This document shows positions 25,412 to 34,261 of a stretch of 64,000 nt of DNA, piece by piece; within the stretch, counting starts at the first letter, position 1, and each line of letters opens with the position of its first letter. The notes under the pieces were generated by a model. It was not told the origin of the DNA. It made no database searches and saw only the letters and a list, made by a program, of their open reading frames with translations. The stretch comes from JBALVT01 sp965262875 (lineage in GTDB: Bacteria > Pseudomonadota > Gammaproteobacteria > Pseudomonadales > Halieaceae). The position numbers and the translations under genes were made by a program. The DNA lies in contig OZ253569.1 of NCBI GenBank assembly GCA_965262875.1, positions 4,836,001 to 4,900,000 of the forward strand, in the 5' to 3' direction.

Positions 25412-25759
25412 ATGCAACTGGTTAAAAGTACTGAGACCCTGACGATATGCGATGTCTCCGATTTAGTGATTGGCTCCGGCGTGTGCGTGCTCCTGCAGGG
25501 CCAGCAAGTTGCGCTGTTCTATCTGCCGAAAACAGATCAACAAATATTTGCTTTGAGCAATTGGGACCCTATTGGCAGGGCAAACGTATTGTCCCGGGGT
25601 ATTGTTGGCAGTATGGGTGAACAGCTTGTGGTGGCGTCCCCTTTGTATAAACAGCATTTTGATTTGCGCACAGGTTGCTGCCTGGAAGATGAAGAAGTGA
25701 GAATTGCCACATACAAGGTCACCTTGGTGAACGATTCCGTATGCGTGGAGATGTCGTAA
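25412..25759 (+). CDS. nirD: Assimilatory nitrite reductase, small subunit
   Basis: The protein has 115 residues. I prefer the ATG at 25412 because GGAG at 25401-25404 is too close to the ATG at 25406. It has the Rieske-like fold of NirD (VALFYLPKTDQQIFALSNWD, GSMGEQLVVASPLYKQHF) but not the Cys/His ligands of a Rieske cluster, which is normal for NirD. It supports NirB. The nasA start follows three bases after its stop. Confidence 0.93.
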   Translation: MQLVKSTETLTICDVSDLVIGSGVCVLLQGQQVALFYLPKTDQQIFALSNWDPIGRANVLSRGIVGSMGEQLVVASPLYKQHFDLRTGCCLEDEEVRIATYKVTLVNDSVCVEMS

Positions 25760-25762
25760 GAC

Positions 25763-28432
25763 ATGATCTCAGAAGTAAAAGTAAACACTACCTGTCCCTA
25801 CTGCGGTGTGGGTTGCGGGGTCGAGGCGACACTTAGGGATGGCGATGTTATTGCGGTCTCCGGAGATGAAAGCCACCCTGCAAACTTCGGGAAGCTCTGT
25901 GTCAAGGGTTCAGCCCTGCATGAAACCATTGGTTTACAAGGTCGATTATTGCATCCGACAGTGGAGGGTCAACAAACTGACTGGCCTACAGCGATTGCGA
26001 CGGTAGCTGAGAAATTGAATGATGTTCGCGATACATACGGTGCTGACTCCATAGCGTTCTATTTATCGGGACAATTGCTGACAGAAGATTATTATGTCGC
26101 CAATAAACTGGCCAAGGGTTTCATTGGCACCGGAAATGTCGACACCAATTCGCGCTTGTGCATGTCATCTGCGGTCGCTGCTTATAAAAGGGCTTTTGGT
26201 GCTGACGCCGTACCGTGTAGCTATGAGGATTTGGAACACAGTGATCTCATCGTATTGACAGGATCAAATGCGGCATGGACACATCCAATTTTGTACCGTC
26301 GGATTGTCGAGACCAAGCGTAACAATCCAAAACTTAGAGTTGTCGTTATCGATCCTCGGTGCACTGCCACCTGTGATATAGCCGATTTGCATTTGCAGAT
26401 AGCTCCAGGGGCAGACAACTTCATTTTTCAGGGTTTGCTCACCTACCTGGCAAGCGAAAATGCCATAGATCGAGAATATATTGATCAGTACACCCAGGGG
26501 TTCGATCAAGCTATCCGCGATGCGGCGTCTTTAGGTGTGCAAGTGGTCGCCCAGAAAGCCGGATTGACGATAGAAGCACTTACGGCGTTTTACCGCTGGT
26601 ACGCGGGTACCCAGAAGACGGTAACTTTTTACTCCCAGGGCATTAATCAATCGGCCACAGGAACTGACAAGTGCAATGCCATTATCAATTGCCATCTGGC
26701 AACAGGCCGTATTGGTAAAGTCGGCACCGGCCCCTTTTCAATAACAGGGCAGCCCAATGCGATGGGGGGACGCGAAGTCGGTGGCCTGGCCAATATGCTC
26801 GCTGCCCACATGGATTACACCGAAGGCAATATTGCCACTGTGGGCAAATTTTGGAATACGCAAGACATCAGTCGCAAGCCAGGGCTAAAGGCGGTGGATC
26901 TTTTTGACGCCGTCTCCGAAGGAAAAATCAAAGCCATTTGGATTATGGGGACCAATCCGGCTGTTAGTATGCCCAATGCCGACCGAGTTAGGGCGGCACT
27001 TGAAAAGTGTGACACCGTGATTGTGTCGGATTGTGTAGCACAAACCGACACTACCGCGACCGCAAATATCTTGCTGCCAGCGTGTGATTGGGGTGAAAAG
27101 TCCGGCACAGTCACCAATTCAGAAAGGCGTATTTCTCGTCAAAGGGGAATACTACAGGCCCCGGGGGAAGCGCGACCAGACTGGTGGATTATGTCTGAAG
27201 TAGCTCAAAAAATGGGCTTCACCCAGGCCTTTGACTATTCCAGCTCCCGCGATGTATTTGTAGAGCATGCAGCGTTGAGTGGTTTTGAGAATAATGGATC
27301 TCGGTTGTTTAACATTGAACGATTAAGCGAGCTGAGCGACGCGCAATACGAAACCCTGGAACCGATCCAATGGCCTGTTACCGAGCACAGCCCACAGGGC
27401 ACTGCACGCCTTTTTTGCGACAACCGTTTCTATACAGCTAGCGGCAAAGCGCAGTTCACGTTATCTGCGCCGCAGTTGCCACAACAAATTAGGAGTACGG
27501 CCCTCCCATTTGTCCTTAATACAGGGCGAGTACGCGATCAGTGGCATACCATGACCCGCACCGCGCGCGCTTCCAGACTGCTGGAACATATTGGGCGGCC
27601 CTTCGTCACTATTCATCCCAATACGGCCAAAGCCAATGATCTAAAAGATGGGGACTTGGTCAGCGTTACAACGCAGCTTGGCAGTATTGATGTAATTCTT
27701 ATGACAGATACCGGAATGGATCCTGCTGCGTTGTTCGCTCCTATTCATTGGAGCGAACAATATGCCAGCAATGCACGGGTGGACGCACTCGTTCCGCCGG
27801 TTACCGATTCTATTTCGGGTCAGCCTGAATTCAAGTGTACGCCGGCGGCCATCCGAAAGATTGACACCCAGCAGTGGGCGATTATTCTCAGTCGCCAACC
27901 TATCGATTGCAGCCCGTTTGTATTTTGGAGTCGAAGCCCAGCGTCCAATATTGATGGCTATGTTTACGAGGTAGCGCTGGCAGAGCGTGTCAATTGGCAG
28001 CAATTCTTAATGGACGAACGATTATCCGAGAACGGAGCGGCCCAGGCTTATGAACATTTCAGTGACGTTACCTGTTCGGATGAACGTTTTATTTGCTACA
28101 GCGATCAACAAGTGGAACTCGTCATTTTCTGCCATCGTGAAAAACGGGCTCTTCCCAGTCCTACCTGGTTGCAAAGCTTGGTCGAAATGACACAGTCGGG
28201 AGAGACTTATTGGTCAGTACTGGCTGGTGATGTATATCAACAGCGTGCTTGTGGGCGGCGTATCTGTAGCTGCTTCAAGGTGTCCGAAGAGCGCATTATC
28301 GAGACCATCGAAGGCGGTGCTGAGTCGGTTGAGCACTTGGGTCAGCAACTGCAATGTGGAACCAACTGTGGCTCTTGCATTCCAGAACTCAGCGCACTGT
28401 TAACTCTGCACAAAAAAATCGAAGCAGCCTAG
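25763..28432 (+). CDS. nasA: Assimilatory nitrate reductase, catalytic subunit
   Basis: This is an 889-residue molybdopterin oxidoreductase. An N-terminal [4Fe-4S] site is formed by Cys11, Cys14, Cys18 and Cys46. The Mo-bis-MGD body follows, with TGSNAAWTHPI, NSERRISRQRG and TGRVRDQWHTMTRTA. A C-terminal BFD-like [2Fe-2S] domain (ICSCFKVSEE and CGTNCGSCIPEL) is the mark of the NasA type that takes electrons directly. It has no Tat signal and works in the cytoplasm, making nitrite for NirBD. It ends the operon. Confidence 0.95.
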   Translation: MISEVKVNTTCPYCGVGCGVEATLRDGDVIAVSGDESHPANFGKLCVKGSALHETIGLQGRLLHPTVEGQQTDWPTAIATVAEKLNDVRDTYGADSIAFYLSGQLLTEDYYVANKLAKGFIGTGNVDTNSRLCMSSAVAAYKRAFGADAVPCSYEDLEHSDLIVLTGSNAAWTHPILYRRIVETKRNNPKLRVVVIDPRCTATCDIADLHLQIAPGADNFIFQGLLTYLASENAIDREYIDQYTQGFDQAIRDAASLGVQVVAQKAGLTIEALTAFYRWYAGTQKTVTFYSQGINQSATGTDKCNAIINCHLATGRIGKVGTGPFSITGQPNAMGGREVGGLANMLAAHMDYTEGNIATVGKFWNTQDISRKPGLKAVDLFDAVSEGKIKAIWIMGTNPAVSMPNADRVRAALEKCDTVIVSDCVAQTDTTATANILLPACDWGEKSGTVTNSERRISRQRGILQAPGEARPDWWIMSEVAQKMGFTQAFDYSSSRDVFVEHAALSGFENNGSRLFNIERLSELSDAQYETLEPIQWPVTEHSPQGTARLFCDNRFYTASGKAQFTLSAPQLPQQIRSTALPFVLNTGRVRDQWHTMTRTARASRLLEHIGRPFVTIHPNTAKANDLKDGDLVSVTTQLGSIDVILMTDTGMDPAALFAPIHWSEQYASNARVDALVPPVTDSISGQPEFKCTPAAIRKIDTQQWAIILSRQPIDCSPFVFWSRSPASNIDGYVYEVALAERVNWQQFLMDERLSENGAAQAYEHFSDVTCSDERFICYSDQQVELVIFCHREKRALPSPTWLQSLVEMTQSGETYWSVLAGDVYQQRACGRRICSCFKVSEERIIETIEGGAESVEHLGQQLQCGTNCGSCIPELSALLTLHKKIEAA

Positions 28433-28492
28433 CAAGGCATTTTAAAACATCCTCTTTGTTGCTCTTAGGCATTCTTGGCCCCAACCAATGGG
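28433..28492. other. Short spacer after nasA
   Basis: No terminator-like stem with a T run was found here. The sequence leads directly into the IS110 fragment. Confidence 0.4.
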
Positions 28493-28540
28493 ATGGAAAT
28501 TAATCGAGTTGGTGTAGATTTGGCAAAGAATGTCTTACAG
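28493..28540 (+). pseudogene. IS110-family transposase, first 16 codons only
   Basis: The frame reads MEINRVGVDLAKNVLQ, the characteristic start of IS110-family transposases with the first catalytic Asp. It is cut exactly where an IS6-type end (GGGGCTCTGTTGCAA) begins at 28541. The rest of the element is absent from the window. Confidence 0.72.
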
Positions 28541-28888
28541 GGGCTCTGTTGCAATCTGACAAATAGGCGTAAATAATTCCGTACGAACTTTCCCTAGCCG
28601 CAACTATGCAGCGAGCGAGTAAAATTGTTCTGCCGGAGACATAGTCCTCTCACCGGTTTGCAGCATTTGGCCCTTTCGAATCATATGCATCAGCTCAAAC
28701 CCAGTGAGCGTTTTCTGCGCACAATGGAAATTTTTAAAACCCAGCGTAGCCCGAAATAGTTTCTTAACCTGACGATGATCTTGTTCAGCCAGAATATTTA
28801 AATACTTGCATTGGCGTATTTCTATCCCCCTTTCACCCGCAATATTTATTTGATCAAGAGCCGCTTTATTTGATCCTGTCCTTCGCAA
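28541..28888 (-). mobile_element. Truncated IS6-family element with C-terminal transposase fragment
   Basis: The end GGGGCTCTGTTGCAATC resembles the IS6/IS26 terminal repeat. On the minus strand 28604-28888 encodes 94 residues of an IS6 transposase C-terminus: GSNKAALDQIN, ILAEQDHRQVKKLFR, then LGFKNFHCAQKTLTGFELMH and MIRKGQM. The catalytic N-terminal half and the other end are missing. It landed in the IS110 gene, so it is the younger of the two. Confidence 0.78.
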
Positions 28889-28942
28889 TTAGTCGTAATG
28901 CTTGCCACCATTGCCTTTCAGGCGTTTCCTGTTTAGTGTCTA

Positions 28943-29689
28943 ATGATGTTGTTTTTCATCCAAATATTGCGAAATCGGCTTGCTCGAAAGCTCAATATTG
29001 TTGTGTATTTGGCGGCTGAGAATCTTGCCCTTCGCCAGCAGCTAATTGTGTTGCAGCGAAACCAGAATCGTCCGGCCTTGAAAGAACGAGACAGGCTGTT
29101 TTGGAAAGTTTTATCCAAAACTTGGCCAAGTTGGAGAGAGTCGTTGGTGATTGTTCAGCCTGAGACCGTCATAGGTTGGCATAGAAGAGCCTTTAAGCGC
29201 TATTGGCGACATAAATCCAGCGGAGCTAAGCTAGGTAGACCGAGATTGGATGCTGAAGTAAAGTCTCTCGTGCTCAAATTAGCCTCAGCTAATCCTTTGT
29301 GGGGTGCCCCAAGAATCCATGGTGAGTTACTGAAACTTGGTATTGAGATATCAGAACGATCGGTGTCGGGAATCATTAAGCAAAGTAACCCTAAACCACC
29401 ATCACAGGGCTGGAAGACTTTCATTAAGAACCTTATGACGGATATGGTTGCTGTCGATTTTCTGGTTGTACCAACAATTCGCTTAAAGATGCTATTTGTC
29501 TTTGTTGTTCTGAGCCATGATCGGCGGCGGGTGGTTCACTTCAATGTTACAGTTAACCCCACGGCACAATGGGCTGCTCAACAGGTGATTGAAGCTTTTC
29601 CCTGGGATATAGCACCGAAATATTTGCTTCGGGATAGAGACAAGATTTTCGGTCGCATTTTTCGGTTCTACTGGGAATCCTGTGGGTAG
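28943..29689 (+). pseudogene. Integrase-core transposase cut by the ISL3-type element
   Basis: This 248-residue frame begins with a helical N-terminus (AAENLALRQQLIVLQR), followed by GRPRLDAEVKSLVLKLASAN and an rve integrase core with first Asp in MVAVDFLVVPT and second Asp in LLRDRDKIFG. The last residues after about 29672 are read from the ISL3 end, and the segment with the catalytic Glu is lost. Same family as the decayed IS at 17789. Confidence 0.78.
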
Positions 29690-30900
29690 AGGTTGAGTTT
29701 TCCACAGTGGAACAGAATTGAAACTCGATAGTTTTCGAAGTTTCTAAATCCTCGGGCAGCCGATTTTATTGTCTGAATCTTTGAATTAAATCCTTCTGCG
29801 GTCGCATTGGTGATGCGATGTTTCAAGTAAGTCATTATGTTGTCGAGATGTTTCTTTAGCATCTTGGCGACTGATATGACCGGCTTTAGACGTGAATGTG
29901 TCGCCCACCAGTACCCTTTCTTAAAGAACGCCCGGGCTGGTTTATCGTAGCTGTAAGTCCACAGGTCAAGCAGCGTCTCTTTGATTGCCCAGGCTCGGGC
30001 AACCTTCAACCCCTTTGATTGAAGGCCATAAAAAGTGGCTTCATCTTTTTCACTCCAGTTGTCGGGATTGCGTAACCAGGTATAGCGAGACCCGACCAGG
30101 TCATTGATACCGGCGGCTCTTAATGTTTTATTTTCTTTGCGCCTGACTTGGTCAACCATTTTTGTAAGATAACTGACGATATGAAACTTGTCGTGAACAA
30201 TAGCGGCGTTCGGTAAAGTCGCCTCAACTGCCGTCATAAATGGAACCCACATATCCACGGCAACAGCAGCTACTTCATTACGCTGCTGTTCTGGAAGCGT
30301 GGACAGCAATGCGGTTGCCGTTTCCGTCGTTCTATCTGCCACGACCTCAAGCACTCTGGACGCATTCAAATCGTACAGCAGGCTGGCATAGGATTGCCCC
30401 TTGCGAAAACTTTTTTCATCGATGCCAAGGTGTTTCACTTCCTCAACAGAGCGTCTGTCCATCCCTCTTTTCACTGCTCGGGATTGAATATGATGCACCT
30501 CATCCCACGACAGACCAAGTAGTTTTGCGGCCTGTGTCTTGTTGCTGGCAGCCGACAGCACATCAATAGCGAAACGCTCAAATAAATGCGTAAAGCGTGC
30601 CTGCGTATCTGCCCACGGTACTTTCAGGCTTTTGATTCCATGCGCTTTACAATGAATACGCGGAACCTGAGCAACTAACTGCGTCTTGAACTGCATCGTA
30701 TCAAGGTGTCGCCATGTGCGTTGCTCACGATGGTCGTAAACCGAACAAAGGGCATGGCAGACACTACACGCGCCTTTCGTTCCCTTTGGCCAATCTATCT
30801 GGAGGGTAATTGATTTGTCGGTCAGGTCCGGGGTAATAGCCGTGATTTTCCATGGGTCGCCAAGCCCCAAAAGTTGAGTAAACAACGCGGTATCTTTCAT
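29668..30900 (-). CDS. ISL3-family transposase
   Basis: The protein has 410 residues. An N-terminal zinc-finger-like part (GACSVCHALCSVYDHR, IHCKAHG) precedes a DDE core with HLGIDEKSF, AVDMWVPF and a C-terminal ITNATAEGFNSKIQTIKS, all typical of ISL3 transposases. The frame is intact. Its C-terminus lies within the left IS end. Confidence 0.9.
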   Translation of the reverse strand: MKDTALFTQLLGLGDPWKITAITPDLTDKSITLQIDWPKGTKGACSVCHALCSVYDHREQRTWRHLDTMQFKTQLVAQVPRIHCKAHGIKSLKVPWADTQARFTHLFERFAIDVLSAASNKTQAAKLLGLSWDEVHHIQSRAVKRGMDRRSVEEVKHLGIDEKSFRKGQSYASLLYDLNASRVLEVVADRTTETATALLSTLPEQQRNEVAAVAVDMWVPFMTAVEATLPNAAIVHDKFHIVSYLTKMVDQVRRKENKTLRAAGINDLVGSRYTWLRNPDNWSEKDEATFYGLQSKGLKVARAWAIKETLLDLWTYSYDKPARAFFKKGYWWATHSRLKPVISVAKMLKKHLDNIMTYLKHRITNATAEGFNSKIQTIKSAARGFRNFENYRVSILFHCGKLNLYPQDSQ

Positions 30901-30974
30901 TTGAATATCTCCATAAAAAAAGACTCTTGTACCACATTCCTGACCATTGTTTGGCTTTTACCCATAGGAAACTC
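29673..30974 (-). mobile_element. ISL3-family insertion sequence
   Basis: Imperfect ends are TCCTGTGGGTAGA at 29678-29690 and its inverted counterpart, TCCTATGGGTAAA on the minus strand, at 30957-30969. The limits are placed by aligning these ends and are uncertain by a few bases. The flanks show no 8-bp duplication. Left of it is a truncated integrase-core gene; right of it is unrelated sequence, so a deletion or recombination followed the insertion. Confidence 0.72.
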
Positions 30975-31231
30975 GGAAGAACCCAAAAAAGAAATGGATC
31001 GCATGGCTTCTGCTTTTGAGCATGAAGATTTAGAAAAAACTCGGAAGGTTTAAGAGCGTGTTATCAATTATTCATCCTGAAATTATGCACCATCTTCAAG
31101 ATTTTGATTATGGCTTGATGCCAATCTATTTACCGAAGGAAGATAAACCTATCTTGGTTATAAAAGCCACTAAAGAAGGCATTTTAACTGTTAGCACAAA
31201 TAATGGAGTTATAACTGAATCTGGTGTTTGA
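30975..31231 (+). other. AT-rich stretch with a gene tail and a 57-codon unknown gene
   Basis: Directly after the ISL3 end an open frame reads EEPKKEMDRMASAFEHEDLE and stops at 31053. In another frame GTG at 31058 opens a 57-residue product (IHPEIMHHLQDFDYGLMPIY, ILVIKATKEGILTVSTNNGV), ending at 31231. The composition is protein-like but AT-richer than its neighbours. I recognise neither; both may be remnants of one damaged gene. Confidence 0.35.
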
Positions 31232-31272
31232 GGGTTGAAAAAAGCGGCAACGGTTTCCCGCTGACGACGCGG

Positions 31273-31683
31273 CTAAATACGAGGGGGTGCCAATAGTTCA
31301 AAGGTCGGCTGCCTGCTGGCCTTTTTATCAAAGGTAATGGTGCAATCGCAACCCGCTGACTGGTTGACTCTGGCGAGCAGATGATCGGGAAAATCGGCAT
31401 TCGAGTTCTTGTAGTCGGATAAGGCGCGCCAAACTACTTCGGGTTGTTGTACTTCGAGCTGTCCGACCTGCAACAATTCTTCAATCACATGCGCAATCTG
31501 TTGTCTGCCCTGACCGTAGTTGCTTTCCAGCACCCAGGCGAGTTCACACAGGACGATCTGACCGATAAAACAGGGCTCGTCCTTGGTACAGCTGGTTTCG
31601 ATAAATTTTGTCGCCAGCTTTGCCTGTGCTGGATCGTCCTGCACAAGATAACGAACCAGTACATTAGTAGCCAGTGCGATCAA
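31273..31683 (-). CDS. PIN-domain toxin lacking the first catalytic Asp
   Basis: The protein has 136 residues and starts with TTG at 31683, overlapping the antitoxin stop. The pattern is VapC-like: LCELAWVLE carries the Glu, ADFPDHLLARV and ITFDKKA carry later Asp residues. The first motif reads MIALATNVLVRYL where the family has LDTNVLVRYL, so the first metal-binding Asp is Ala (codon GCT). The toxin is probably inactive or weak as an RNase. Confidence 0.82.
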   Translation of the reverse strand: MIALATNVLVRYLVQDDPAQAKLATKFIETSCTKDEPCFIGQIVLCELAWVLESNYGQGRQQIAHVIEELLQVGQLEVQQPEVVWRALSDYKNSNADFPDHLLARVNQSAGCDCTITFDKKASRQPTFELLAPPRI

Positions 31684-31919
31684 GAGCGTCCTGCCTTGCG
31701 TTTGACGGCTTTATTCATGGCTTCGACGCTGACGGCTTTCTTAGGCTTTACCACTAATCCTTTTAAGGCACTTAGCGGTTTCTTAATGGGTACCAGATTA
31801 ATTGAGCCGTCTTCGTCTTCAATGAAACTGATTTTATCGCCGGCGTGCAGGTCTAGCTGCAGCCGAATGTCTTTCGGAATAGTGATCTGCCCTTTGCTGG
31901 TAATGGTTGCGGTAATCAT
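31680..31919 (-). CDS. AbrB/MazE-like antitoxin
   Basis: The protein has 79 residues from the ATG at 31919. MITATITSKGQITIPKDIRL is the SpoVT/AbrB swapped-hairpin DNA-binding motif; the KKPLSALKGLVVKPKKA tail is typical of PIN-toxin partners. It overlaps the toxin start. It should bind the toxin and repress the promoter upstream, at 31920-31980. Confidence 0.87.
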   Translation of the reverse strand: MITATITSKGQITIPKDIRLQLDLHAGDKISFIEDEDGSINLVPIKKPLSALKGLVVKPKKAVSVEAMNKAVKRKAGRS

Positions 31920-32030
31920 AGGTTCTCTCTGATGTCTTACTGTTAAGGCCATATCTTACACAATAGTAAGGTGGATATGTAAGTAATTATAGTGGTTAGT
32001 GGTTTTGCCGGTACCGGCAAGTAAACTTCC

Positions 32031-32075
32031 TTAGACCCCTTAGACCCCTTAGACCCCTTAGACCCCTTAGACCCC
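32031..32075. repeat. Five tandem copies of TTAGACCCC
   Basis: The 9-base unit is repeated five times without mismatch and a partial copy is seen at each edge. It lies between the PIN/AbrB module and an IS256 fragment, in sequence with no convincing gene. A 9-base unit would not shift a frame. Its copy number should vary by slippage. Confidence 0.95.
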
Positions 32076-32097
32076 TTTATTAGACGAGTTATGACAG

Positions 32098-32289
32098 ATG
32101 AATGAACTGTTACAAGCCGGCGCACAGAAACTGATCCGCCCAGCAGTCGAGGCCGAGCTGTATGCGCAGCTTGAGCAGTACGCTGATCGCCGCACCGAGG
32201 CTGGGGCCATGCAGGAGTCGTTGGCAATGGCTATCAGCAGCGTATTTTACCTGATTGACAAGACCGCCAGAAAAACAGCATCATGCTAG
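32098..32289 (+). pseudogene. IS256-family transposase N-terminal fragment
   Basis: The segment LLQAGAQKLIRPAVEAELYA followed by EQYADRRTEAG is characteristic of the IS256-family N-terminus. After about residue 37 the homology stops and the frame runs on to a stop at 32289. The catalytic part is absent. Confidence 0.7.
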
Positions 32290-32316
32290 AATACGCTGTT
32301 CCAAAGGCTTCTTTAG

Positions 32317-32427
32317 ATGACCAAAATAATTGAAAATACAAGCAATGCGCGGTTTCTTGCTGACAGCTATAAAACGAAATCGCACGAAGAATTAACGCAG
32401 GTTTATGATGAACCTGTCCGTAATTAG
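32317..32427 (+). CDS. Unrecognised 36-residue open frame
   Basis: ATG at 32317 opens MTKIIENTSNARFLADSYKT and ends EPVRN. I see no strong ribosome site and no family. It may be a degraded start of an accessory gene. Confidence 0.25.
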   Translation: MTKIIENTSNARFLADSYKTKSHEELTQVYDEPVRN

Positions 32428-32485
32428 TTGCGAACACTGACGATATGTTATGCAGTTTTTTCTACTATTTTCTATTCATATAGAC

Positions 32486-32584
32486 CTTTGCATACTTCAA
32501 AAAATAACCGGAAGTAGGGCTTTAGTCCCGCCATTTACAACGGTTTTGCGCGGCCAAAGCCGCACTTCCAATAATTATGCAAAG
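32486..32584. repeat. REP doublet inside an outer inverted repeat (MITE-like)
   Basis: CTTTGCATA at 32486-32494 and TATGCAAAG at 32576-32584 are perfect inverted repeats. Inside them are two opposed palindromic units: GGAAGTAGGGCTTTAGTCCC starting at 32510, and GCGGCCAAAGCCGCACTTCC ending at 32569. Each has its own stem-loop, in the style of Pseudomonas-type REP sequences. The whole can fold as one long hairpin. It stands upstream of the restriction locus. Confidence 0.72.
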
Positions 32585-32609
32585 CTCTCTCATCTATCCC
32601 GAGAAGGGC

Positions 32610-32705
32610 ATGCAAACCATGGCCAATGATGACATTATGACCGTGAAAGAACGCGCTGATTACCGCAGGATTGCGGAGCAAGAACAAGAAGGGGAACAAA
32701 AATGA
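32610..32705 (+). pseudogene. Truncated HTH leader peptide coupled to hsdM
   Basis: This 31-residue frame (MQTMANDDIMTVKERADYRR, ending EQEGEQK) overlaps the hsdM start as ATGA. IMTVKERADYRRIAE resembles the first helices of excisionase-type HTH proteins, but the recognition helix is missing. It could be a degenerate regulator retained as a translational leader. Confidence 0.45.
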
Positions 32706-34261
32706 CAAGCACCCAACAACGCGCCGAGCTACATCGTCAAATCTGGCAAATCGCCAATGATGTCAGAGGTGCAGTCGATGGCTGGGACTTCAAGCAATAT
32801 GTTCTCGGTGCTCTGTTTTACCGCTTTATCAGCGAGAATTTTGCCAGCTACATCGAAGCCGATGACGACAGTATCAACTATGCCGCGCTGCCAGATAGCG
32901 TTATTACGCCAGAGATCAAAGACGATGCTATCAAAACCAGGGGCTACTTTATCTACCCCAGCCAACTGTTTGCCAATGTGGTCGCAGCCGCCAACAGCAA
33001 TGACAGCTTAAATACGGATCTGGCTAAAATCTTTGCCGCAATTGAAGCCTCAGCCAGCGGCTACCCTTCTGAAGGCGACATCAAGGGCTTGTTTGCTGAC
33101 TTCGACACCACCAGCAACCGCCTTGGCAACACGGTGAAAGATAAAAACGTCCGCTTGGCGGCCGTGCTTAAAGGCGTGGTAGAACTGAAATTAGGCGATT
33201 TTCACGGCAACCAAATCGATCTGTTTGGCGATGCCTACGAATTCCTGATCTCGAAATACGCCGCCAATGCGGGTAAATCCGGTGGCGAGTTTTTCACCCC
33301 GCAACACGTCTCCAAACTGATTGCACAGATTGCCATGCACAAGCAAAGCAGTGTCAACAAAATCTATGACCCGGCCTGCGGTTCCGGCTCCTTGTTGTTG
33401 CAGGCCAAAAAGCACTTTGATGCCCATATCGTTGAAGACGGGTTTTTCGGTCAGGAGATCAACCACACCACTTACAACCTGGCGCGGATGAACATGTTTT
33501 TGCACAACATCAACTATGACAAGTTCAACATTCAACTGGGCAATACCCTGATCAATCCGCATTTTGGCGACGACAAACCGTTTGATGCCATCGTCTCGAA
33601 CCCGCCTTATTCGGTGAAGTGGATAGGCTCAGACGACCCAACGCTGATCAACGACGAACGCTTTGCCCCCGCCGGCGTGCTGGCGCCGAAATCCAAGGCG
33701 GACTTTGCCTTTGTGCTGCATGCGCTTAAGTTTCTTTCCGGCAAAGGACGCGCGGCGATTGTTTGCTTTCCAGGGATTTTTTACCGCAAAGGAGCGGAGC
33801 AGAAAATCCGCAAGTATCTGGTCGATAACAATTTTGTCGAAACCGTGATTTCGCTTGCCCCAAACCTGTTTTACGGCACCACCATTGCGGTGAATATTCT
33901 GGTGCTGGCGAAAAACAAAACCGATACACGGGTTCAGTTTATCGATGCCAGCGGCGAGGATTTCTTTAAGAAAGAAACCAACAACAATGTCATGCTGGAT
34001 GAGCATATTGAAAAAATCATGAACATGTTCGAGAGCAAAGAGAATATCGAACACGTCGCCCAATCGGTGCCCTTTGAGAAGATTGCCGCCAATGACTATA
34101 ACCTGTCAGTCAGCGCTTATGTCGAACCCAAAGACACCCGTGAAGTGATCAATATTGCCGAGCTGAATGCCGAAATCGAAACAACCGTTGCACGTCAAAG
34201 CGAACTCCGCACACAAATTGACGCTATCGTTGCGGATATTGAAGGAGCGGCTGCCGAATGA
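32702..34261 (+). CDS. hsdM: Type I restriction-modification DNA methyltransferase subunit
   Basis: The protein has 519 residues. An N-terminal HsdM helical domain (LHRQIWQIANDVRGAVDGWD) precedes the N6-adenine methylase core with the AdoMet motif YDPACGSGS at residues 222-230 and the catalytic NPPY at 300-303. GGEFFTPQHVSKLIAQI is typical of type I M subunits. It methylates adenine in the site chosen by HsdS. It overlaps the fic gene by four bases. Confidence 0.96.
   Translation: MTSTQQRAELHRQIWQIANDVRGAVDGWDFKQYVLGALFYRFISENFASYIEADDDSINYAALPDSVITPEIKDDAIKTRGYFIYPSQLFANVVAAANSNDSLNTDLAKIFAAIEASASGYPSEGDIKGLFADFDTTSNRLGNTVKDKNVRLAAVLKGVVELKLGDFHGNQIDLFGDAYEFLISKYAANAGKSGGEFFTPQHVSKLIAQIAMHKQSSVNKIYDPACGSGSLLLQAKKHFDAHIVEDGFFGQEINHTTYNLARMNMFLHNINYDKFNIQLGNTLINPHFGDDKPFDAIVSNPPYSVKWIGSDDPTLINDERFAPAGVLAPKSKADFAFVLHALKFLSGKGRAAIVCFPGIFYRKGAEQKIRKYLVDNNFVETVISLAPNLFYGTTIAVNILVLAKNKTDTRVQFIDASGEDFFKKETNNNVMLDEHIEKIMNMFESKENIEHVAQSVPFEKIAANDYNLSVSAYVEPKDTREVINIAELNAEIETTVARQSELRTQIDAIVADIEGAAAE

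Noticed and set aside
31943..32227. Minus-strand frame with KGSKGSKGS repeats
   Set aside because: It is the translation of the TTAGACCCC repeat and the IS256 fragment; the 9-base unit keeps any frame open and gives no support for a gene or for phase variation.
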